Of a DNA stretch of 64,000 nt, positions 30,702-37,448 are shown piece by piece (the stretch's first letter is position 1; every line of letters starts with the position of its first letter). The DNA is taken from assembly GCF_001439735.1 (NCBI RefSeq), contig NZ_JYLN01000005.1:310001-374000 (forward strand), given 5' to 3'. Origin of the DNA: Pseudomonas paralactis (lineage in GTDB: Bacteria > Pseudomonadota > Gammaproteobacteria > Pseudomonadales > Pseudomonadaceae). The position numbers were made by a program, and so were the translations under genes. The notes beneath the pieces were generated by a model. The model was not told the origin of the DNA. It saw nothing but the letters and a program-made list of their open reading frames with translations, and did not search any database.

Positions 30702-31418
30702 CTATTTGTGGGTTCCCAGCCACTCCAGCGCCGTGCGCCAAATGCAAATACCCAGGAAATACGCCGACATCAGCGACCACAATCCGAACGTCCACGGGTT
30801 GGTGTTGGGATAGTCCACCACCATCAAGAAGCTGCACAGTAACCAGATCGTAGTCACCGCAATATTGATCGGCATGAAGCGCTTGACCCGGAATGGGTGC
30901 AAAAACTTCATCGGTGTCACGGTCAGCAGGGCCAGGCCGATCACGGTCAGCAAGGTGACCCAGGCGTCAGGCTGGATGATGTACACGCACAGGGCGACCA
31001 CGTTCCAGGCGGCGGGGAAGCCGACGAAGTAGTTGTCCTTGCTCTTCATGTTCACATTGCAAAAGCAGAACAGCGAAGACACCAGAATCACCGACACCGT
31101 AAACAGGTGAGTGAATTCCGGCAGGTCGATATAGCGGTAGATAAACAGTGCGGGGATAAACACATAGGTGAGGTAATCGATCACCAGGTCCAGAACCGAG
31201 CCGTCAAAGCTGGGCAATACCGTGCTGACATTCAGCCGTCGCGCCAGCGAACCATCGACGCCATCCACCACCAGCGCCAGGCCCAGCCACAGCAGGCACG
31301 CCTTGGGGGAGTTTTCCAGCAGCGCCAGGGTGGCCAGAAAGGCCAGTACCACACCGGTGGCGGTAAAGCCGTGGGCGCCCCAGGCTTTGAGTCTGGCTAC
31401 ATGCAGGGTCGATATCAC
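30702..31418 (-). CDS. pcs: Phosphatidylcholine synthase
   Basis: A 238-residue integral membrane enzyme that condenses choline with CDP-diacylglycerol. It carries the CDP-alcohol phosphotransferase motif as DGSLARR followed by FDGSVLDLVIDY, with about eight spans, and the FCNVNMKSKDNYFVGFPAAWN stretch typical of bacterial Pcs. GTG is the start; GGAG lies eight bases before it. Phosphatidylcholine is uncommon among bacteria and usually tied to host-associated life; Pseudomonas that make it need choline from outside. Confidence 0.92.
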   Translation of the reverse strand: MISTLHVARLKAWGAHGFTATGVVLAFLATLALLENSPKACLLWLGLALVVDGVDGSLARRLNVSTVLPSFDGSVLDLVIDYLTYVFIPALFIYRYIDLPEFTHLFTVSVILVSSLFCFCNVNMKSKDNYFVGFPAAWNVVALCVYIIQPDAWVTLLTVIGLALLTVTPMKFLHPFRVKRFMPINIAVTTIWLLCSFLMVVDYPNTNPWTFGLWSLMSAYFLGICIWRTALEWLGTHK

Positions 31419-31566
31419 GGGCGGTTCTCCAAAAGGTCAAACGGGGCAGCCGACAACGTAGCGCCGTCGAGTCTGGCCGGGGAATGCAGGTATCGACCGG
31501 GAAGGGGGGGATAAGGTTCACCGCCCGGTGTCTGCGTAAGCGTAGCAAGCGTAGGACGATTCGGCA

Positions 31567-32487
31567 TCAACCCTGACGGAACACCAGGGCCTTTAACCCG
31601 CTTTGCGCATCAACATCGGGAAATTCCGGCGGGTTGTCCAGGCGCTGCACAAAGCGCAGGCCCGGTGCTTCGCGGGTCACGCCGTCGATCAGGAAGTCTT
31701 CGCCGAAGGCTGGATCGTTCATGCACGCCAGCACCGTACCCTGGGTGGTGAGCAAGTCCGGCAAGCGGCGCAGCACGCGCTGGTAGTCCTTGGTCAAAAG
31801 GAAGCTGCCTTTCTGGAACGACGGCGGGTCGATGATCACCAGATCGTATGGGCCGCTGTTGGTGACCTTGGCCCAGGACTTGAACAGGTCGTGGCCCAAA
31901 AAAGTGACTTTACCCAGGTCATGCCCGTTCAGGCGATGGTTGTCGCGGCCACGGCCGAGGGCGCCCCGGGCCATGTCCAGGTTCACCACATGGTCGGCGA
32001 GGCCTTCGATGGCGGCTACCGAAAAACCACAGGTATAGGCAAACAAATTCAGCACGCGCTGGCCCTTGGCCTGTTCGCGTACCCAGTTGCGCCCGTAACG
32101 CATGTCGAGGAACAGCCCACTGTTCTGCTTTTTGCCCAGGTCGATCAGGTAGCGCAGGCCGCCCTCGGTGATGGTCAGCTCATCGATGGCATCGCCCACC
32201 AGCCATTCGGTGGTGCTTTGCGGCAGGTAGCGGTGTTGCAGGGCCACAGTGCGCACGCCGAAAGCGGCCCAATCGATGTGCAGCAGCGTCTGCTTGAGGG
32301 CTTGCAGTTGCTCGGTTTCCTTGAACAAGGCCACCAGCACCACCCCTTGCAGCCAGTCCACCGTCAGTTGTTCCAGGCCCGGCCAGCACCGGCCACGGCC
32401 ATGGAACAGGCGCCGGGTTTCCGCCGGCGCATCAGCCAGGGCGGTCAGCAAGTGGGCATGCAGGGTAGCGAGTGCGTCTGGGTTCAT
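31567..32487 (-). CDS. SAM-dependent methyltransferase, RlmI/RlmK-like
   Basis: A 306-residue protein with the class I methyltransferase fold: FLDMRYGRNWV, VLNLFAYTCGFSVAAIEG (SAM site), VNLDMARGAL and the catalytic-loop IDPPSFQKGSF typical of 23S rRNA methyltransferases of the RlmI and RlmK-L type. It lacks an N-terminal PUA or THUMP domain, so the target is uncertain; rRNA is the likeliest. Confidence 0.85.
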   Translation of the reverse strand: MNPDALATLHAHLLTALADAPAETRRLFHGRGRCWPGLEQLTVDWLQGVVLVALFKETEQLQALKQTLLHIDWAAFGVRTVALQHRYLPQSTTEWLVGDAIDELTITEGGLRYLIDLGKKQNSGLFLDMRYGRNWVREQAKGQRVLNLFAYTCGFSVAAIEGLADHVVNLDMARGALGRGRDNHRLNGHDLGKVTFLGHDLFKSWAKVTNSGPYDLVIIDPPSFQKGSFLLTKDYQRVLRRLPDLLTTQGTVLACMNDPAFGEDFLIDGVTREAPGLRFVQRLDNPPEFPDVDAQSGLKALVFRQG

Positions 32488-32559
32488 CGTTGTGCGTCAG
32501 TCATCGGGCGGGCGGCATTTTAAACACAATTGGGTGGGAACTGGCTTGCTTGTGATGAC

Positions 32560-33019
32560 CATAGGTATCTACACAACTCTTTGGTGCGGCGCCGGACCTG
32601 TGGGAGGGGGCTTGCCCCCGATGGCGGCCTGGCAGCCGGTCAGGATGTTGGATCAGATCGAGTACATATCCATTCCTGCGGTAACGGCCACTTAGGGTTC
32701 CGCCCTGACGGCGGCTCACTTTCGAAAAGCGCGAAAGTAAGCAAAGCGCTCTTGCCCCACCACTCGGCACCTCGCTTAGGCTCGGTGTGCCCGTAATCCG
32801 CCATGGATTTGGGGGGCCGCCGCCACGCGCCATCCATGGCGCGGGGCGGCTAAACCGGCATCCCTGCCGGTTTACCCCCCAAATCCCTGTCGAATTCCGG
32901 CCAGCGTGGTTTGACGGGGCGCCTAAGATCAAAAGCAGATCAAAAGCAGATCAAAAGCGGCTCGCTTCGCATCGTGGTTACCGTCGGCGGTGGCTACAAA
33001 AGTTGTGTAGATACCCATG
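32560..33019 (-). repeat. Long MITE-like intergenic repeat, copy B, with terminal inverted repeats
   Basis: A 460-base element bounded by CATAGGTATCTACACAACT on the left and the inverted CATGGGTATCTACACAACT on the right (18 of 19 match). The interior matches copy A on the opposite strand and contains its palindromes. Near the right end GATCAAAAGCA occurs three times in tandem (32927-32959). Outside are TGTGATGAC (left) and TGCGATGAC (right), a possible target duplication, and the flanks together look like a split REP. It occupies most of the 600-base gap between the methyltransferase and DUF1289 genes. Confidence 0.9.
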
Positions 33020-33087
33020 CTGCGATGACGGCCTGATAGTCGACGCTTATCTACCCGACACTGCCCATTTGGATCGTGGGGCGTCAG

Positions 33088-33573
33088 TTAGCGCGTGGCA
33101 ATCAGCGCCGGGCCGAATGACTCTTTCAAGAAAACCGGGGCGATATAGCGCTCGTAATGCGCCTCGGACAGCAGAAAAAACTCCCGATCTATCGCATCGC
33201 GCAAATCCGCCAGGTGGCGCTCACGAAACTCCGGCAACAGCGCCAACCCATAGGCATCCAGCCTGGAAATCACCCGCGCCCCCCGTGCGATCAACTGGTA
33301 TGCCCAACAATATGGCGACTGGTGCGGCATAAAACGTATCTTGCGCGCCTCCAACTGCTGTCGCAGGCAGTGCGCGTCAAAAACTTCCAGCTTGCTGGCC
33401 ATCACCTGCACCAGCAATTGCTCCAGACGCAGCCACACCGCCTGTTTTTCCTCGGCGTTATAGCCATTCCATTGGATCACTTCGTGGTGATAGCGCTTGC
33501 AGCCCCGGCAGATCAGGTCACCGTAGACGGTGGAGCACAGGCCGACGCAAGGGGTCTTGATGGAGTGCGGCAT
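33088..33573 (-). CDS. DUF1289 domain protein
   Basis: A 161-residue protein. The N-terminal 50 residues are a DUF1289 domain (TPCVGLCSTVYGDLICRGC, then EVIQWNGY), whose Cys pattern suggests zinc or iron-sulfur binding. The rest is helical with no recognised domain. The ATG chosen has AAGG six bases before it; a TTG two codons earlier is possible. DUF1289 proteins have no settled function. Confidence 0.85.
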   Translation of the reverse strand: MPHSIKTPCVGLCSTVYGDLICRGCKRYHHEVIQWNGYNAEEKQAVWLRLEQLLVQVMASKLEVFDAHCLRQQLEARKIRFMPHQSPYCWAYQLIARGARVISRLDAYGLALLPEFRERHLADLRDAIDREFFLLSEAHYERYIAPVFLKESFGPALIATR

Positions 33574-33668
33574 TTTCAAGCCTTTGAAGAAAGTGTAAGC
33601 GTGTTTAGTCGGTGTTTCTTTGTCGCCAAGTGGGCAACGATGGCTTCAATCCATTGCGAGCGACACCC

Positions 33669-34058
33669 ATGAGAACTCCGATCAAACCCTGGCTGTATGC
33701 CGTGATGTTCACCGCTGTTGCCGGCTGTTCCAGTCAACCCACTCAAAGAGACATCGCCATGCACAAACCCCTGGTATCCCTCGCCGTACTCAAGGCCAAG
33801 CCTGGCCAACAGCACGCTCTCAAAGCCGGCTTATTGAGCCTGATCGAACCGACACGAGCCGAACCTGGCAATCTGGATTACGTGTTGTTCGAGCGGCGTG
33901 ATGAGCCCGGAACGTTCTATATGCGCGAGGCGTTCAAGAACCAGGCGGCACTGGATGAGCATTTTGCTACGCCATACTTCCAGCGCTTTGCCGCCACGGC
34001 GGACACTTTGCTCAGCGAGCCGTTGCAGTTGATTTTCCTGGAGCAGGTGTCGAACTGA
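33669..34058 (+). CDS. Antibiotic biosynthesis monooxygenase-domain lipoprotein
   Basis: A 129-residue protein. The N-terminus is a lipoprotein signal (WLYAVMFTAVAGCSSQ) with the acylated Cys in AGC. The mature part is an ABM ferredoxin-like domain (LVSLAVLKAKPGQQHALKAG, GNLDYVLFERRDEPGTFYMR, HFATPYFQRF) as in quinol monooxygenase YgiN. A lipid anchor on an ABM domain is not usual. A second ATG at 33759 would give the soluble form only; which start is used is uncertain. Confidence 0.82.
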   Translation: MRTPIKPWLYAVMFTAVAGCSSQPTQRDIAMHKPLVSLAVLKAKPGQQHALKAGLLSLIEPTRAEPGNLDYVLFERRDEPGTFYMREAFKNQAALDEHFATPYFQRFAATADTLLSEPLQLIFLEQVSN

Positions 34059-34069
34059 AACCGTTGACT

Positions 34070-34167
34070 GTAGGAGCGAGCTTGCTCGCGAAGAACGTCA
34101 ACGATAACGCGATCATGCTGAATGAACGCGGCGCTCTTGAGATCTTCGCGAGCAAGCTCGCTCCTAC
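34070..34167. repeat. REPIN, GTAGGAGCGAG type
   Basis: Outer units GTAGGAGCGAGCTTGCTCGC and inverted partner enclose the forward spacer (ACGTCAACGATAACGCG). It sits between the convergent ABM lipoprotein gene and nrdB, nine bases after the nrdB stop. Confidence 0.92.
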
Positions 34168-34176
34168 AGGGTTACG

Positions 34177-35427
34177 TCAGTCCCAGCTCAACGCACCGCC
34201 GGTTTGATACTCGATCACACGGGTCTCAAAGAAGTTCTTCTCTTTCTTCAAGTCCATGATCTCGCTCATCCACGGGAACGGGTTAGTCGTGCCTGGGTAT
34301 TCTTCTTTCAAGCCGATCTGCGACAGACGACGGTTAGCGATGAACTTGAGGTAATCCTCCATCATCGCCGCATTCATGCCCAACACCCCACGCGGCATGG
34401 TGTCGCGAGCGTATTCAATCTCCAACTGCGTACCCTGCAGAATCATCTGGGTCGCTTCTTCTTTCATCTCGGCATCCCACAAGTGTGGGTTTTCGATTTT
34501 GATCTGGTTGATCACATCGATACCGAAGTTCAGGTGCATCGACTCATCGCGCAGGATGTACTGGAACTGCTCGGCCACGCCGGTCATTTTGTTGCGGCGG
34601 CCCATGGACAAAATCTGGGTGAAGCCGCAATAGAAGAAGATGCCTTCCAGCACGCAGTAGTAGGCGACCAGGTTGCGCAGCAGTTCCTTGTCGGTTTCAA
34701 CGGTGCCGGTTTCGAACTTCGGATCGGAGATCGAGCGGGTGTACTTCAGGCCCCAGGCGGCCTTTTTGGCGACCGATGGAATCTCGTGGTACATGTTGAA
34801 GATCTCGCCTTCATCCATGGCCAACGATTCGATGCAGTACTGGTAGGCGTGGGTGTGGATCGCCTCTTCGAAGGCCTGGCGCAGGATGTACTGGCGGCAC
34901 TCCGGGTTGGTGATCAGGCGGTACACGGCCAGCACCAGGTTGTTGGCAACCAGGGAGTCGGCGGTGGAGAAGAAGCCCAGGTTGCGCATGACGATGCGAC
35001 GTTCGTCGTCGGTCAGGCCTTCAGGGTTTTTCCACAGCGCGATGTCGGCGGTCATGTTGACCTCTTGCGGCATCCAGTGGTTGGCGCAGCCGTCGAGGTA
35101 TTTTTGCCAGGCCCAGTCGTACTTGAAGGGCACGAGTTGGTTGAGGTCGGCGCGGCAGTTGATCATGCGTTTTTCGTCAACGGCGACGCGGGCGGAGGCG
35201 CCTTCCAGCTCGGCGAGGCCTTCGGCAACGTCGAGTTTGTCCAGGGCAGCCTTGGCGCGGATAATCGCGGCGGAGTCGTTGGAGGTCACGTTGCGCGCCT
35301 CCAGGGCAGCAGCGGCGCCGGCACCGTCGAGACGGTCCATGTTGGCTTCGCTTGCATGGCCGGCGTTGGCGCCTTTGATCACCGCTGCACCGGTGTCTTC
35401 GTTGTCGACTTCATCCCAACTCAGCAT
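34177..35427 (-). CDS. nrdB: Ribonucleotide-diphosphate reductase subunit beta, class Ia
   Basis: A 416-residue radical subunit that supports deoxynucleotide synthesis with NrdA. Di-iron ligands and the radical Tyr lie in [13 protein letters not shown] (Glu, His, Tyr in the order of E. coli NrdB), and further ligands in [13 protein letters not shown]. The N-terminal ~85 residues form an Ala-rich extension found in pseudomonad NrdB. The C-terminus ends TGGALSWD, the part that docks on NrdA. nrdA is not adjacent on this side but may lie elsewhere. GGGAG precedes the ATG. Two NrdR boxes upstream show the expected control. Confidence 0.96.
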   Translation of the reverse strand: MLSWDEVDNEDTGAAVIKGANAGHASEANMDRLDGAGAAAALEARNVTSNDSAAIIRAKAALDKLDVAEGLAELEGASARVAVDEKRMINCRADLNQLVPFKYDWAWQKYLDGCANHWMPQEVNMTADIALWKNPEGLTDDERRIVMRNLGFFSTADSLVANNLVLAVYRLITNPECRQYILRQAFEEAIHTHAYQYCIESLAMDEGEIFNMYHEIPSVAKKAAWGLKYTRSISDPKFETGTVETDKELLRNLVAYYCVLEGIFFYCGFTQILSMGRRNKMTGVAEQFQYILRDESMHLNFGIDVINQIKIENPHLWDAEMKEEATQMILQGTQLEIEYARDTMPRGVLGMNAAMMEDYLKFIANRRLSQIGLKEEYPGTTNPFPWMSEIMDLKKEKNFFETRVIEYQTGGALSWD

Positions 35428-35546
35428 TGAAATACTCCCTTCTGATCTGTTCTGACGGTGTTCAACCCGTCCAAAAAATGTGCGATTTGCAGGCTACCAG
35501 GCATTGAAATACTGCGCTGAGTGTGGTCGGTATATACCGGTTCTGC

Positions 35547-35562
35547 ACACTATGTAGTGGTC
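35547..35562. promoter_or_regulatory. NrdR box 1 upstream of nrdB
   Basis: ACACTATGTAGTGGTC resembles the NrdR operator consensus (ACACnATATnTTGTGT-like). It is paired with a better box 32 bases away, the roughly three-turn spacing known for NrdR tandem sites. Confidence 0.65.
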
Positions 35563-35578
35563 TGTTTTGTTTGTGGGC

Positions 35579-35594
35579 ACACTATATGGTGTGT
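35579..35594. promoter_or_regulatory. NrdR box 2 upstream of nrdB
   Basis: ACACTATATGGTGTGT is a near-palindrome that fits the NrdR box well. NrdR with bound dATP/ATP represses class I, II and III reductase genes through pairs of such boxes. Confidence 0.75.
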
Positions 35595-35690
35595 AACAAG
35601 GTTGGTCAACGCACAAGATGTGCGGTCATAAGTCGCTGTCAAACCTGAGGCGCCGGTCAGGTGGGCATGGAAGGTTATTTCTCTCATATA

Positions 35691-35727
35691 TCCTAAAGGA
35701 ATAGATAAATAGTTATTTATTCCTTTT
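35691..35727. terminator. AT-rich palindrome between nrdB promoter and mop
   Basis: AAAGGAATAGATAAATA pairs with TTATTTATTCCTTTT, an AT-rich inverted repeat with a small bulge. It is unlike the GC-rich surroundings and lies between two divergent genes, so it is more likely a regulator site or transfer scar than a terminator, though an RNA hairpin would form. The remainder of the 377-base gap holds the NrdR boxes. Confidence 0.4.
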
Positions 35728-35804
35728 AATGTTATCTCGCGAAGCGCATTTTGGGGGCCTGCGCATTCGTGCGGATTGACCCAACAGCCAAAAGGAAAGC
35801 CGAC

Positions 35805-36020
35805 ATGACCATCAAAGCGATCAACGTGCGCAACCAGTTCAAAGGCGTCATCAAGGAAATTCTGCTGGGGGAAGTGGTGTCGGAAATCGACGTGCAGACG
35901 GCGTCCGGCATTGTGACTTCGGTGATTACGACGCGCTCGGTACGTGACCTGGAATTGAAGGTGGGCAGTGAAGTCATTGCCTTTGTTAAGTCGACGGAAG
36001 TGTCCATCGCCAAGTTGTGA
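35805..36020 (+). CDS. Molybdate-binding Mop/TOBE domain protein
   Basis: A 71-residue single TOBE domain (IKAINVRNQFKGVIKEILLG, EVVSEIDVQTASGIVTSVIT, GSEVIAFVKSTEVSIAKL), the size of Clostridium Mop. These proteins oligomerise and store or buffer molybdate or tungstate. AAAGGAAAG precedes the ATG; the frame extends upstream but without a site. No molybdate transport genes are nearby. Confidence 0.9.
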   Translation: MTIKAINVRNQFKGVIKEILLGEVVSEIDVQTASGIVTSVITTRSVRDLELKVGSEVIAFVKSTEVSIAKL

Positions 36021-36029
36021 ATGAATAAT

Positions 36030-36057
36030 GTGGGAGGGGATTGCTTACCCCTCCCAC
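36030..36057. terminator. Hairpin between mop and malY-like gene (convergent)
   Basis: GTGGGAGGGG and CCCCTCCCAC form a perfect 10-base-pair stem with an 8-base loop, placed between two convergent genes. It resembles a single REP unit and likely serves as a shared transcript end; no strong T-run. Confidence 0.55.
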
Positions 36058-36076
36058 GAATGTTTCGCTGGGCAAG

Positions 36077-37222
36077 TCAGCGCTGGCGCAAGGCACGTTC
36101 CATGCGCTGTATACCTTCCTCCAGCATCGCCCTTGGGCAACCGAAGTTCAGGCGCACGAACTGTTGGCTGTCATCGCCAAATTCAATCCCCGCACTCAGG
36201 CCGACCCTGGCCTGTTCCAGGAAGAACTGTTGCGGGTCATCCAGGCCCAATGCACTGCAATCGAGCCACGCCAGGAAGGTGCCTTGCGGTGCGTGCATCA
36301 CCACGCCAGGCAGGCGGGTCTTTAGCGCATCGAGCAGGTAGTCGCGGTTGGCCTGCAGGTACTGCAACAGCGCAGCGAGCCAGTCGCCGCATTGACTGTA
36401 GGCGGCGCGGGTGGCTTCCAGACCCAGGGGGCTGACGCTGTCGACCATGCCGCAGCGCGCGTTAGTGAAGCGCTCGCGCAGCTCGGCGTTTTGCACCACG
36501 GCGAAGCAGGTCTTCAAACCGGCCACGTTATACGCCTTGCTCGCCGACATCAGCGTGATGGTGCGCTGGGCAATCTCGGGGCTGAGGCTGGCGGTGGGGA
36601 TATGCCGACGACCATCGAAGCACAGCTCGGCGTGAATCTCGTCGCTGATGATCAGCGCGCCGCTGTCAAGGCAGGCGTTGGCCACGGCCAGCAGTTCTTC
36701 GCGGGGGAATACCTTGCCGATGGGGTTGTGCGGGTTACTCAGCAGCAACGCACCGGCACCGCTCAATGCCTGGCGCATCGCGGGCATTGGCGTGACGTAT
36801 TCGCCGTTGATCAACTCGAACGGCATTTCGATGCGCGGCAGGTTCCAGTTGCCGGGAGCCAGACGAATCGGCCGGTAGTTGGGGGTTTGCAGCACCACCG
36901 CCTGGCCGGGTTGAACGAATGCGTGCAGGGCCATGTTGAAACCAGGCTCGACGCCAGGCAGGAATAGCAGTTCTTCGGGTTGCACGCGCCAGGCGTACTT
37001 GGCCCAAAGGTCCGCGATGATGGCCTCGCGCACATCCGGGCCAGCCACGCTGTAGCCCAGAATCTGTTGGTCGAGGCGCGTGCGCAGGGCTTGCAACACA
37101 GCGGGCGGTGCGGCGATATCCATGTCGGCGATCCACATCGGCAGAACGTCTTGCGGGTAACGGCTCCACTTGGTACTGCCGGTACCGAGGCGTGGGTGGA
37201 TCGTGTCGAAATCAAAGCTCAT
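36077..37222 (-). CDS. MalY/PatB-type PLP-dependent cystathionine beta-lyase
   Basis: A 381-residue fold-type I aminotransferase-like enzyme. The family start FDTIHPRLGTGSTKWSRYP, WIADMDIAAPPAV, NPHNPIGKVF, SDEIHAEL and the PLP lysine in MSASKAYNVAGLK are all present. MalY/PatB enzymes cleave cystathionine to homocysteine, pyruvate and ammonia. The ATG at 37222 is used instead of a TTG six codons earlier. Confidence 0.92.
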   Translation of the reverse strand: MSFDFDTIHPRLGTGSTKWSRYPQDVLPMWIADMDIAAPPAVLQALRTRLDQQILGYSVAGPDVREAIIADLWAKYAWRVQPEELLFLPGVEPGFNMALHAFVQPGQAVVLQTPNYRPIRLAPGNWNLPRIEMPFELINGEYVTPMPAMRQALSGAGALLLSNPHNPIGKVFPREELLAVANACLDSGALIISDEIHAELCFDGRRHIPTASLSPEIAQRTITLMSASKAYNVAGLKTCFAVVQNAELRERFTNARCGMVDSVSPLGLEATRAAYSQCGDWLAALLQYLQANRDYLLDALKTRLPGVVMHAPQGTFLAWLDCSALGLDDPQQFFLEQARVGLSAGIEFGDDSQQFVRLNFGCPRAMLEEGIQRMERALRQR

Positions 37223-37289
37223 GAAAAAGGCTCGTATCAAAGCGGCGGCGAAAAAGTGGCGCTGATTCTAGCGCCATTAACGATATAGA

Positions 37290-37314
37290 TGTGGGAGGGG
37301 CTTGCTCCCTGCCA
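37290..37314. repeat. Single REP-like hairpin upstream of the malY-like gene
   Basis: GTGGGAGGGGCTTGCTCCCTGCCAC folds on itself (outer arms GTGG/CCAC, inner GGG/CCC). It is a solitary unit in the gap between the malY-like gene and ggt, which are divergent. Confidence 0.5.
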
Positions 37315-37448
37315 CGTTGGATCTATCCACCGTTTTTTTGCCAGTCCGTTCCATGACCGACAAGTTCTGTAACAAAAACGCCACTGCACTGGGGATTGAA
37401 TCGGGGAGGGGCTATTTTGGTGCATCTCAATAACCAGAGTAGCCATGG

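Noticed and set aside
32501..32932. Frame of 143 codons within repeat B
   Set aside because: Comes from the palindromic repeat and recurs in copy A; no ribosome site and no protein-like conservation expected.
34204..35430. Plus-strand frame of 408 codons opposite nrdB
   Set aside because: A high-GC antisense shadow; nrdB has clear active-site residues and its operator on the other strand.
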